A DNA stretch of 64,000 nucleotides, from the NCBI GenBank assembly GCA_033439685.1, contig JAUEDM010000001.1:4092001-4156000 (forward strand), written 5' to 3'. The stretch is from Apodospora peruviana. Its lineage: Eukaryota; Ascomycota; Sordariomycetes; Sordariales; Lasiosphaeriaceae. The notes below the pieces were generated by a model. That model was not told the origin of the DNA. It saw nothing but the letters and a program-made list of their open reading frames with translations, and searched no databases. Both the position numbers and the translations under genes were made by a program. Position 1 is the first letter of the stretch. Each line of letters opens with the position of its first letter. Below are positions 12,510 through 23,228 of the stretch, in pieces.

Positions 12510-12975
12510 CGCGGTCGGCAAAGATTATCATAAGCAGAAAGCAACCAACCAGCTTTGGCTTCTTCCAATTGGAACGACCACAGCTTCCCCCACCCCAAGT
12601 TTCTGGTTGTAAAGGTGGGGACGGCTCGGGCAGCATGCATTTGCAGAACCACCGCGCGAACAGCAAGACTATCATTGGTAGAAGGTAACCAACCAGTTTT
12701 GGCTTCTGCCAATTGGAATCGCAGGTTCCGCCAGACATACTCCTTCCAAGATTGTGGCGTCAGGGGAATCTGAAGGACGGCGGCATCTGCCCACTTCCTT
12801 CACCGATAGCAGTGAGTTCCTATTCGTTCTTGTTAGCGACCCCGCAGATACTATGCTGTCCGAGCCGTCCCGTCTTTACGAAAGCAGAAACTTGGGCCTG
12901 GCGAAAGCTGCAGGCTTTAATCCAAATTGGTCGAAAGTTGATTTCTTTCTGCCAATGATAGTCTTTCCGACCGCG
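12510..12975. repeat. Three copies of a ~130-bp module, one inverted
   Basis: Copy A (about 12510-12650) and shorter copy B (about 12653-12740) lie in the same direction; copy C (about 12842-12975) is inverted. Shared blocks include CGCGGTCGGNAAAGAYTATC, then a CAGAAAG/GGTAACCAACCAG block, a CCAATTGGA-like block, CCCAAGTTTCTG and GGGACGGCTCGG(G/A)CAGCAT. The copies fill most of the gap between the AAA+ gene and the DUF7708 gene. They could be a MITE-like family or duplicated promoter modules. Confidence 0.7.
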
Positions 12976-13207
12976 TCTGGAACTTGTGCCAAAAAAAAAA
13001 AAGCCGACCACCTTCCGATACGAGCGGGGTTTTTACTCACCACCGCAGAACCGCAAAATGGCTCGCACATCGAGTCTTATTCAATTTCAGCTACCATGTG
13101 GAGACCTGTGCTTAGGTAGCCTTGGATGTCTTCGAGAGCCCAAGCGTTCCCCCCGTACAACATCCAATCCATCACCATGCCTCAAATGGGAGATAATCAC
13201 CAACACA

Positions 13208-15277
13208 ATGGCAAAACGGAGGGCAAGAAGGCGTTTAGCCAACAGAACTTGTAAGCTATGGTCGATTAAATGCAGGCCCTTATTACTCCAGTCTAAAAAC
13301 GTGACATAAGCTGATCGCAGGTACTAGTGACAAAATCAAAAAGTGTGAGGAGAAACAGAAGCTCCTGCGTAACCGGGCTGGGGAATCCCGCAAGTTCACT
13401 GAAGAAGAGCGGTCCGCCTTGGATGTCGACAGTCAGGAGAACTTTAAGAACTTTTGGGAGACTACCCTCGATGCCAAAGTTGCATTTGACACCGAACATG
13501 ATGACGGGCCTGGAAGACTGGCTCATGAGGCCAACCATCTGGCGGCTTCGGCGTATGACCTTCTGCAGAAAGTTAGTCCTTTGATTGATATCGTCAAAAA
13601 CTTTGGGGCACCCTACGGCGGCATGGCGATTGGGACTATTTGCTTTCTGTTCGCGGTACGCGTTCCTTTGATTGAAACTGTAACGGAATATGCCACTCAG
13701 CGGAACTACCACAGGTCGCCAAAAGCCGGTCCACGATGGAAAATAAGGTACTTTCAACCCTTTTGGACATTCAGGATCGGCTGCCAGGTGTCAAGATGTA
13801 CCAGCACATTTACAATGACGACCACGAGCTTGATCAACAACTGCAATCCAAGATCGTGGATGCCTACAATAGCTTCATCGACTTCTGCATAGTGGCATCA
13901 CATTTCTATACTGGTGGAAGTTTTCGTATGTGCCGGCTCGAACCCCGCTCATACTATGTTCTTTCAAACTCCAATCGCTAACACAACCAAACTACTTTAG
14001 GGCGATGGATTCGAGCAATGGGAGGTAGCTCGAGTGTGGATGAACAAGCGTCGTGTGTACAAAAGGCCGTAGTTGACGTCCGCCTGGTGTGTGAAGAGCT
14101 ACTCAGCAAGAATGTCGAGATTGTAAAGAACGACCTCAAAAAGGTTCAGCAACAGAATACCGGTCAGAACTTTGTCCCCGCCTCGACTAGACGTACGCTG
14201 ACGATGAAGTAACAGAGCTGAAGGAGGAGATCATCGGTGAGTAAGTTCCGACCTACGGAGGACTTTGTGGGGAAACTAAGCCTGTGATGTTGCATTATAT
14301 GAAGCCCTCAAGCTCCAAATATCAGGTCCGTCTCCAATTTCATTTCTACTACCAAGACTCCCAGGAATCCCACATGCTACGTCCCACAGAGTAGACCAGC
14401 GCAGGGGTATGCGGTACAGCTAACTGCTCCAGAAATGCAAAACGACCACGATTTAGAAGCGGTCCGGACGCTACTTGGGCTCCAAGCTGTATCAGAGAGG
14501 GCAAAAGTTGCCCAATTCGAGGCCCACCGACGTAATGTCGCAGTTGAGTTCGAGCAGAGTGATTGCTGCTTCGAGACGACACTTGCACAGCGATTGCGGG
14601 CGATTGAGGAGGATCGAGACTATAAAGACTGGCTGGAATCTCCACGCTCACAGCTTCTTGTTCTTGAAGGTCGGAATGAGGTCATTGAGGCGAGCCACTG
14701 CTGGGCTTCAGCCGTGGCACTCAACTTGATCGCCAAGCTGGCAGACGCAGCCCCAAGCTCGAACCCATACGCCTTCTACCTTCTCGGCCTTCGGGACAGG
14801 GAAGAATCATCTCTAGATGTCCTCTCCAACTTGATTCTCCAACTCCTGAGTCTGAAAACGGAAGCACCACGGGACAGAGCCCAGTTTTCCGAGTTGCGGG
14901 CAGAACTCGAAGAGTACGCCCGTATGGGCCAGCCGTCTCATCTGGCCACCCACTATTCCGCCCACCGTCTAAAAGAAAAGCTTCAGGAGATCGCTTTAAG
15001 AGCCGTGAACTTGTTCAGTGAGGAGACGACGGTCTGGATCATCCTAGACCGAGTCGACCATTGTCGAGTGGTGCCCGAATTGAGACAAAACTCGCGCCGC
15101 AGAGACGGCCGGGCATTACTCCAGTCGATGGTACATTTGGTAGAGAAAGCGGCTGTGACTATTAAGGTGCTTGCCGTGATAAATAGGGTAGACTGGCACG
15201 CTGATAGAGATGACCTAGAGGCGAAGCAGGAGGAATCTGTAATTATACGAGAGTTTAGCCAACAGGAGGACATATAG
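13208..15277 (+). CDS. DUF7708-type protein with degenerate STAND-like C-terminal region
   Basis: Exons 13208-13250, 13321-13655, 13715-13925, 14001-14143, 14191-14236 and 14313-15277 keep one frame and give 580 aa. The middle region (SPLIDIVKNFGAPYGGMAIG; DRLPGVKMYQHIYNDDHELD) matches the fungal DUF7708 pattern. The C-terminal part has LLVLEGRNEVIEASHCWASA where related proteins carry a degenerate nucleotide-binding-like start, then LSNLILQLLSL and VWIILDRVDHC. Such proteins resemble fungal NLR-like architectures, but no Walker A is visible here. The 47-bp intron at 14144 and the AAG acceptor at 14312 are unusual but preserve the frame. The start at 13208 is chosen because it is in phase with exon 2; the upstream ATG at 13177 is out of phase. 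Confidence 0.72.
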
Positions 15278-15358
15278 CTGGAAACATGAGAGTGCGAAAT
15301 AGACTCCATTCCTTCTGGAACAAGCAAGGGCCTCTCCTCAAGCCTCCCTATATCATCA

Positions 15359-16380
15359 CTATCCTTCCCCCTCAGCCGTCAGCTTCATATCCTCTTCCCA
15401 CCTCCTCCTCACCTTCTCCACAAAGCTCTCCTCTGTGCCACGGAAAGGTGGATACGAAGCTTGTCATCAGCGATTTTGAAGTCCGCACCAGTATCAAAGA
15501 AGTGCTTCGAGAGAATTGATGGCTCCTGTGGACCGACAGAGAACATGAACCGGCATCTGGCCGTCTGAGTTCCGGAAATTGACAGTGGCTTTCGCCTCTA
15601 GCAACACCTGTATCCTCGGATCCAGATGTTTCGAGCCCAAGTCCTTCGCATCATTGGCGGCAAGGTGAAGCGGAGTGTCGAAATCCTCGTCTCTGGTATT
15701 TTACGTCGGCGCCACGTTGTATCAAAGATCGTATGATCTCAGGGCCTCCGCACGCTGCCTGGGCGGCGATATGCAGCGGCGTAAGGCCGGGCTGTGCTGT
15801 CTTTGTCCAACGAGGCGCCATGCTCCAGTAGGAGCATCACAACCTCAAGTTGCCCTGCCCTGCAGGCAAATTGTAGAGGCATTTCGCCGTACCGGGTCTC
15901 TACGTCGAGCCAGGCCCCACGTCGTAGTCGTAGTAAAATCTTCACAATTTCACAATGACCTGCTACACTGGCAGAGTGCAGGGGCGCTACTTCCTGGTGT
16001 TGAACGATAGAAGCCTCCAAGGTGTAGAGAGAGATTCCGGCTCCGGCCTTCATGTATGCCTCGATCGTTTCACTGGGCCTCCCATCTCGCATACTTTCAC
16101 AATTCCATTGTCGGTGCTGGCCAGTCTCCCTCCTCGCTGATGGAGATATCGCCGTCAAGCTGTCGAGCCGGAACCAACCCAAAATCGACACCCCACTGCT
16201 TGTGTACGGCTCCCTGTCCAACGAACGGAACGGCAGATGGATCATCGACAGTGCCGACGAACTCGATGTACAACGAGGTGGCGCGCGCCGTTTCTACCCC
16301 AAAGCGAATAAGTGATTGGTCCCCATGGCATCGTGACACAGATGAGTCATTCGATGCCCTTCAGGCGTATGCCAACTAAT
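15359..16380 (-). pseudogene. Frameshifted ankyrin-repeat gene
   Basis: Reading from high to low coordinates, ankyrin units appear in successive frames: PLHSASVAGHCEIVKILL, MPLQFACRAGQLEVVMLLLE, then after a frame change GLTPLHIAAQAACGGPEIIR, then TPLHLAANDAKDLGSK, MPVHVLCRSTGAINSLEALL and, after another change, a tail ending FVEKVRRRWEEDMKLTAEG with a stop at 15359. At least three frame changes lack splice signals, so the gene is broken. It converges on the DUF7708 gene with only 81 bases between stops. The 5' end is unclear and lies just beside the LINE target site. Confidence 0.7.
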
Positions 16381-16393
16381 ATATCACAGCAAC

Positions 16394-16408
16394 TATATAA
16401 CGCATATT
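16394..16408. repeat. Left target-site duplication
   Basis: TATATAACGCATATT, identical to 17339-17353 and bordering the LINE fragment. Confidence 0.85.
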
Positions 16409-17338
16409 TACCACCGTTGGACCTGTATTTGAACAAACGACTAGCAGACTTTGAAACCCGGCTCCAACAGCCCACCCTTGACGATGGCCAAGGGGGAACG
16501 AAGACCCCAGCTAGCATAGTTCACGAGACCTGCGCCAAACTGTACCAAAGGTTCCAGTCGAGGAGAGACAAAAGAGGCCGCCGAGCAGCCGCCGGGCCAC
16601 AGAGACCAACAGCGGTAGAAGAATCAGCTATAACAATTGCAGCCTGGGCAGGGGGAACCACCGACACAGACAGGATAGCGGAGGAGGAATGGAGGAAAAG
16701 ATGGTTAAGAGAGCGGAACGGTCGGGCAACGATGAGGCCAGCGGACGATCTCGACCACCAAAAAGAGACCATCTTCAGAGAGAAAACACTCAAGAGACAC
16801 TCAGGCCTCAACGAGGTGAAAAGCTCACTACTGGTCCAGATGCGAACTGGTGCTATCGGGCTCCGGGACTTCCTATTCAAACGGGGTGTCCCAACGATTC
16901 TAACACCTTTTTGCGAGTGTGGTGAAGGCCGTGAAACTGTCGAACACCTAGTCGTATGGTGTTTGGCTCCACCATTGACTCGAAAATGGGAGAGAGCAGA
17001 TATTCGGACTCGACGGAATTTTTACTCTGTCTTACAGAACATTGATCCCCCAGCTGCACGGCTAACGAGAAGGATCCTGAGCTGGCTGATGGATGCGGGA
17101 AGATTACAAATGTACAATCTAGCAAGGAAGCTAGAACTGGAGTCGGCAGGTTGAAACCCCCTCCATCGAAGGCCAGGAGGTCTTCTTCTTTTGTATTTAC
17201 AGGCTCAGTCACTGATGTGTTTTCTCAATTGTTGGTACCGGTTTTTCATCCGACCCGTAAGGGCACGGTTTTCCTGTATAGTAAATAGTTTGAAGGTCCG
17301 ACACGCCCAAGGGCACAGCGGTGTATAAATAATAATAA
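16409..17338 (+). mobile_element. 5'-truncated Tad/I-type LINE (ORF2 3' end)
   Basis: The 930-base insert starts inside ORF2 and keeps the 3' end. The open frame (16410-17154) begins LPPLDLYLNKRLADFETRLQ and carries the zinc-binding motif typical of ORF2 C-termini in fungal Tad-like elements: CECGEGRETVEHLVVWC (C-X-C-X7-H-X4-C). A 184-base 3' UTR follows and ends in an AAT-type tail (17322-17340). Perfect 15-bp duplications flank it. The missing reverse transcriptase and most of RNase H mean it cannot move by itself. The frame can be read from an ATG at 16312 only because flanking DNA happens to be open. Confidence 0.85.
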
Positions 17339-17353
17339 TATATAACGCATATT
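17339..17353. repeat. Right target-site duplication
   Basis: TATATAACGCATATT directly after the AAT-rich tail, matching the left copy at 16394. Confidence 0.85.
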
Positions 17354-17368
17354 ATGCAGCCTCCTTAT

Positions 17369-17406
17369 GACGTATTACATCACATGCGACGTATTACATC
17401 ACATGC
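17369..17406. repeat. 19-bp tandem duplication
   Basis: GACGTATTACATCACATGC occurs twice head to tail with no mismatch. Confidence 0.9.
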
Positions 17407-17569
17407 GACTCTCGTTTCATCCGTTTGCTCATTTTGCAGCAGGAGAGGAATTTTCTGCGGCCACCGTGGAATAACCTGATAAAGGGAAAATAGCAAAAAG
17501 ACGGCATTTATCGACAAGACTGTAAAAGCCAGTGGGAAAACGCGTCAACCTAGATGTAGTATGTGAATG

Positions 17570-17965
17570 CGGGAACGATGTGAATAGAGCAAGAGTGAAT
17601 GAAACTGGAAGTGAATAGGGTAGGCGGTGAGCAATGGAGGTAATAGTAAGTGAATGAGGCAGGCGGTGTACGAAAGAGGCAGCTGTGAGTGAACGAGTTA
17701 AACGGTTAGTGGCTATAAGTAATGGATAAATTAGGAAGGGGGTAAGTAAAAGAGGCTGCCTGTAGATGAATAAGGAAGTGGATGTGTGGATGAGATAAGC
17801 GGTGAGTGAATAGAATGAATGGGACAGGCGGTCACTTAACGCCTAAACCTAAGCAGCCTTTTAGACAGAAGAGGCGGGCGGTGAGTAAATAAGCTAGACG
17901 GTTAAGTGAGTGAGGTAGGCGGTGAGTGACCACAGGCGGGCGAATAAATTGGGAGGCGGTGAGTG
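17570..17965. repeat. Degenerate GTGAGTGAAT/AGGCGG minisatellite
   Basis: About 400 bases built from loosely repeated words GTGAGTGAA, TGAATGAGGCA and AGGCGGTGAG at roughly 20-30-base spacing, interrupted once near 17830-17870. No coding frame is convincing here. Confidence 0.6.
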
Positions 17966-18423
17966 AAGGGTCATACACTTCACACGCAAACCAGACAAGA
18001 GTGATTCGGAACCATTCACGATTAAAGGACTGTTGAACTGAACTACTTCTACAGAACTACCTTTAGCTCTATAGAAGATGGTGCAAGTCGTAGTACGGCC
18101 TGCAGCTTGCACAGTGGAAGAAATGCGGAAGCGACAGCGGTACGAAAGCTGTAGGGGGAACAATAGAACGATAACATGTAACGGGCTGAGCCGTGGAGTG
18201 GCCTCGGCAACCCTCGGCTGTCCACCCATATTGAAACTATTCCCAGAAAACACCAAGCGCATACACGGACCACAACACTATTCCTCAAGCGCGCGCCGAC
18301 ACATCTGGAATCTTCTCTCCCTTTCTGGCGGGCCTACCACAGTATGTACATTTAGATGCAGCTCTCGAAGAGCTGCCCAATTGACCCACAGCCAGCTGAA
18401 CTAGGCTCCCATTCAAAAGGATG
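17966..18423. other. Unassigned stretch
   Basis: Open frames exist on both strands (for example 18078-18404 plus), but none has recognisable motifs or splice context. Possibly transposon debris. Confidence 0.3.
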
Positions 18424-18617
18424 CCAGAATTCTAAGTTGTCAGGACTTAGAATCTAGTGGGTCATGTACTGTACTGCTCAACTCGAGCCTGGTGCGCCCA
18501 CCGCTGTCGCTGCGCGACCTAGTCGGTTCGGGGCATAACAAAAAGCTACAGACAGGGATGAATTCTTTTCTTTATAGTTGAAGATCATGCTCTAACTCAA
18601 CTAGATCGCATGTTGAG

Positions 18618-18689
<72 letters not shown>

Positions 18690-19130
18690 AAGGAAAGTAT
18701 AACGTTAACATTAATTCAGGATTATTATATATCCACCTCTCGATACTACTAGTAACAATCCAACCTTTATCTACCTGATGCAGGAAAGGCTGGATCCACA
18801 GTCGGCCAATCAGCAAAGACATGTCAGACGCACGGGCCAAGCGCTAAATAGATTAGATAAGATATTAGATAAGCCTTAGCGCGGGGCACGCACTTCTTAA
18901 GGAAGTGCCAGCTCTGTATTTCCTTTCTCAATCATCATCCTTTTCCTACCACAACCATACTGCATACTAACTATATTCGTTGTACTGGGAATTACGCCAT
19001 CACTACCTTACCTATCTAACCTTTACTTTATTATTGTTGAGCTGAACTAGTGTACTATATAACCCACTAGATTCCAAGCCTTGTCACCTTGGAATTCCAA
19101 CATCCTTCCGGATTGAGGGGGTGTTAGCGC
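18424..19130. repeat. Retroelement-like debris with inverted ~58-bp arms
   Basis: The left arm (18424-18482) and the right arm (19101-19038, reverse complement) share GGAATCTAGTGGGT-type sequence at about 75 percent by eye. The right arm ends in CCAACA at 19102, an LTR-like end. ATTGAGGGGG followed by TGTTAG at 19112-19127 looks like a polypurine tract plus LTR start of a Ty1/copia element. A TGTTGAG at 18611 is another possible LTR start. Flanking target duplications do not match, so the element type is unresolved. Confidence 0.4.
18621..18684. repeat. (TC)32 microsatellite
   Basis: Sixty-four uninterrupted bases of TC repeats inside the retroelement-like stretch. Confidence 0.97.
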
Positions 19131-19372
19131 AGTTGTAGTAGGTTATGTGCGACCGCCGTCACATTTAATAGTAAAAGTGAAGTAATAAGTAATAGCTCGG
19201 GCCTGCCTGGAATTAATAATCAAGGGACACTGCGAAGATATTTGGAGATACACAAGTTATGACTGTTTTTGCAGCCCGTCCTTTACTGACTATCTACTTG
19301 TGAAAGGAAAAGAGCAGGTTAAACCGTCCTACTGGCACCATTGGAACGTCGATCCGTTGTCTGTTTGTGTCA

Positions 19373-21620
19373 TTAAACAGTGGCATTCTCATTGCTCGCC
19401 TCTGTCTCACTCTCCGCCGCAGTCTGGTTCTTACCGGGCCTCCTCTCCATCCTCCCAGGCCACTTGGGTGCGAGAGACCAGAAGATGCTGACGGCGAGGA
19501 AGGCACAGGTAAGGACGAGACTGGCTCTTACACCGTCTAGGAAAGCCTGTCGGACAGCGAGGAGGGTCTCGCCCTGGTATGTGTCCTTGATACCGGTTGC
19601 TCCGGCCTCGAAGACGGTAGTAGGGTTGAGGTCCGGGACGTATTGCTTTAGTTTGTGGATGAGCACGTTGTCGAGGACTGAGTTTGTCGAAGAGACACCG
19701 TAGGCGCCTGCTCCGAATTGGAAGACTGGTTAATTGGCACGAGATGTTAGTTTGACTCTTGGGTAGGTAAATGGATGGGGGATTCATTTTGAGAGGATAG
19801 TGGCTGGAATCTGGAAATCATACAGATGATGGTGGCCAATGTCATGGAGATATCCTCGACGGCGCTGACGGTCTGGCCCACGATAATAACCGTCTGGATA
19901 CCCAGACCGGATCCAATTCCGTAAATGATCTGATACCCAATGACGGGTCCCAGACCAGTGTCGAGATCGAAGAGGTAGAATAGTCCAACAGCGAGGGTCT
20001 GCAGGATGGCCCCGGCAATGAGGAACGGTTGGTACATGTTCCATTTCCCCACCAGGATAACGGTGAGGAATGTACAGATGGCTTTGATTGGAGGGTTGGA
20101 GGGTTAGTGGGTACTCAAGCGCCATGGTGTGCAAAGTGAAGTCTTACAGGTACACAGAATCGTAGGAATGAACTTTAGCCCACTTGCCATGGGAGAGTCG
20201 CCGCTGATGGACTGGAAGTAAATAGGAAGATTGTAGTACAGTGACTGGTTGCCGCACATCATGCTGCACCAACCAAAGTTTGTTTAATAAATAACCCAGA
20301 TAATTTATGGGTTTAGGGAATGAACTCACAAGAAGATGAAACCGCAGCACACGGCAATCGTCCTGTTCTTCAGGATGCGGTAGACAATCAAGGCCTTGTC
20401 TCCCTGGAACCACTCGTTGATGGCAAAGGCGACCGACATGACGAACCAGCCCACCAGCACTCCAATCACATCGGCCGAGCCCCAGGCCTTGAACAGACCA
20501 CCCCATTGCATGGCCAGACAGAAGCAGTCCAGCGAGGAAACAAGCAGCACCGTCCCAATGGGATCAAACTGCTCGAGGGTCTTTGTCCACGGCAGGGTTC
20601 CGACCAAGGCTTTGGACTTGGCAGGGGTATGAAAGAAGAATAGCAGGCAGGCAAACGCCACTCCGCCGATGGGTAGGTTGATGTAGAAGCACCAACGCCA
20701 TGAGACGTTGCTGGTGAAAGCGCCGCCAAGCAGCGGGCCAGCCACACTCGCCAGCGTAAAGACACTGCCCAGTAAGCCGGTAATCGCGGGGACCCTGGCC
20801 GGCGGGACGATGAAGCTGGCGATGGTATAGCATCCGCCCGTGATCCCGGCGGCACCCACGCCCTGGACGGCACGCCCGACGATGAGGGCGTCAGAGCTAG
20901 GGGCCACGCCGCAGACGAGGGAGCCGATCTCGAAGATGAAGATGGAGCAGAGGAAGGACCATTTCAGCGGGAAGTAGAGGTATGCCTTCCCCCAGTGGGA
21001 CTGGAAGGCGGCGAGCGTGATGGCGAACGAAGAGCCGTACCAGCCGACGTCGGGGACCGAGTGGAATTCGGTGGTTATGCTTGGGGCGGCTGTGCCAATG
21101 ATGCTCTGGGAGAGTTGTGGGACACGTTAGCTGTTTCCAAGACGCGTCTCCGCTATCCCCCACCAAAAGGAAGGAGAAAAAAAAAAGGAAGGAGAAAAAA
21201 AGGGAAGGAGAAAAAAAGGGAAGGAGAAAAAAAGGGAAGGAGAAAAAAAAGGAAGGAGAAAAAAAAGGAAGGAGAAAAAAAAGGAAGGAGAAAAAGAGGA
21301 AAGGGGACGGTGGAACTCCTACCATGTCAAGAGCGCTCTAAAATCATTGCAGTTAGTAAATGGCATCTCGAGGAGGTAACAGGGAGGGAGAAGACACATA
21401 CCAAAAAGAATGAGAGCACAAGACCGAGAAGAATAATGTTAAGCTTGAGACCAGTCGGATAATCGTCGACTTCTTCGACTTCTTGGCTGGGCTCCTGTTG
21501 CACATGGCTATTCTGTTCCGGTTCCTGTCCAAAGACTCTTGACGATTGTTTCTCCATCACCGCGGTGGTGTCCCGGCCACTGTCTTGGTTCTGGTCGTTG
21601 TCTACCGCTAGCTTCTCCAT
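19373..21620 (-). CDS. MFS multidrug/metabolite exporter, 14-helix type (DHA2-like)
   Basis: Six exons on the minus strand: 21620-21402, 21337-21323, 21105-20330, 20263-20148, 20081-19824 and 19725-19373, totalling 1737 nt (578 aa), normal for the 14-helix drug:proton antiporter family. The hydrophilic N-terminus is followed by FFL-SALDM-SIIGTAAPSIT, the usual helix-1 block in which SALDM comes from a 15-nt micro-exon. Next come DVGWYGSSFAITLAAFQ, GRAVQGVGAAGITGG, the family motif C-like GPLLGGAFT, WRWCFYINLP, and the C-terminal LLAVRQAFLDGVRAS block. The fourth intron uses an AAG acceptor (20082-20084). The intron at 21106-21322 is filled with a purine minisatellite. Export of drugs or secondary metabolites is the family role; no biosynthetic cluster is evident, though an AflR-like regulator lies 2.4 kb away. 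Confidence 0.93.
21165..21304. repeat. GGAAGGAGAAAAAAA minisatellite inside an intron
   Basis: About eight copies of a 15-16-base unit, variants of GGAAGGAGAAAAAAAA, lying inside the second intron of the MFS exporter. On the gene strand it is a pyrimidine-rich tract ahead of the 3' splice site. Confidence 0.95.
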
Positions 21621-23228
21621 TGTCGCTGTCCCCGGGTGGAAGAAGCCCCCTCGCTCGAATTCGGATGGGTGGTCAGGTGGAGTCTGTAGGACGAATTGGT
21701 GATGCTCTTGACAGATATGTCCGTTCGGGACACAGACAACGTGTTTTTGTGGCCCTCGTCAGCAGAAATGCTAGTTCAACCCTCTTAAGAATAATGTTGA
21801 ACTTGATGTCCAGAAAGTTTAATTTTTCTTTTCAGGTAGGTGAGGAAGAGAGTTGAACCTTGGGCTTAGCTAAGTGACCCCTGTCTCCCCTGTGTCGGGT
21901 GTTTCCTGGCCTCGGCAGCCGTGCTTCTTTTCCTTTTTTCTCTCCCAATTGTCGATGTCGGCCGGGTCTCTTGTTCCCCGCCAAAGAGCCCGCCCCACAT
22001 TGCACTGATTGTTTCGAAATCAGATATCAATCGAGTTACCATATTGTTGGCCCATTTCGGTATTCTATGTGGAGAACCGTATCATGCTCAAAGACACAGC
22101 TATCGGTCAATTGACAAGTCAAACACACACACCATGTGGATTCCGATGTCGCTCTTCATAGCAACCTACCTAGTTGGTACCTACCGAGCAGTTTCTGTCG
22201 GGTAGTAATTATCATGTCGATGGTCAGCCTGCCGTGATATTTTTACAGCAAACCTTTTCCAGCAAGGGGTTGCCAGGGTTGGTCTGGTCGGGTAGATGAT
22301 TCGAAAGGGGACAGAAGAGGGAAAACACCCGACGGCAGTTACCCGCGGTGCCCGGCCGGCATGTGGTACATGACTGCCCCGGCGGCGGCCCACGCCGCAA
22401 CCACATACGCTTCGATTTGACATGACTCGTTCGATCGCATTTCGTACATGGTTTTTTTCCGTTTTGATTTCCCCACCGGACAGACATAAAGACCCAGCAT
22501 ATCAGCAAAGTACCGAAGGTAAGGTATGTATGAAATCCTTCCTGTACGGATCTGTCATTTCAGTGGGGGGTCTGTGAGTCCGCTGAAGGATGGGGGTCGC
22601 GTGAGTACCTAGGTAGGTACCCGACGTCGCGTACCTAAGGTACCTTAGGTAGGCACTGCTGGTGTCGGGTCGTTTGCTCCCTTGAAAACCACCCGACGAG
22701 CCAATCATTTCATATGCCGACGCCTATCAAAAGCTGGGGAGATGGGCAGTCGGCAGCCCCACAACACCCCGGCTTTTTACGCCTCATTTGGGCTTGAAGG
22801 ATTACCGTCCACATGCATGCCGCTTGTGTGGAAGCATACGAAGTAATTCGTATCTGTACGGAGATGCGGATAGATCTTGCGTACACAAGGACTCCCATTC
22901 ATTGTTATATCCTGGATGCTGACATTTGAGCATGTGGCGTTAAGATCACGTTAAAAAGGGATGGATTAGATATACGGATATTGCACTAACGGATACCCTT
23001 ACTTACATGACAATAATCCGTATATGCTTCTAGTAAAACGTCACATGCATGCACAAATCAATAAGCACCCGAGACAAAGAGGTTGTCAACCAAGACGGTA
23101 TCGCAACACTGCACATGATGGTAGTTGCAAGAATCGATGCTCCAATTGCTTGCTAACCGCATCAATATCGCAAGATTACCTCAGTCTTCCCTGATTATCG
23201 AATTATCGGATCCCAATGAATCAAATTC
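21621..23228. other. Intergenic with TAGGTA-type motifs and a perfect palindrome
   Basis: Divergent promoter region of the MFS gene (minus) and the AflR-like C-terminal gene (plus). It contains TACCTAGGTAGGTAC near 22607 and a 20-bp perfect palindrome TACCTAAGGTACCTTAGGTA at 22632-22651. No coding feature is seen. Confidence 0.5.

Noticed and set aside
13177..13250. Start at 13177 for the DUF7708 gene
   Set aside because: Joining through GTAAGC at 13251 to the exon at 13321 puts a stop immediately in frame; the ATG at 13208 is in phase.
16312..16410. Start of the LINE-containing frame at 16312
   Set aside because: The first ~33 codons come from host DNA left of the insertion site; the element begins at 16409.
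20995..21462. Lys/Arg-rich plus-strand frame (KEGRRKK repeats)
   Set aside because: Created by the purine minisatellite inside the MFS intron and antisense exon sequence.
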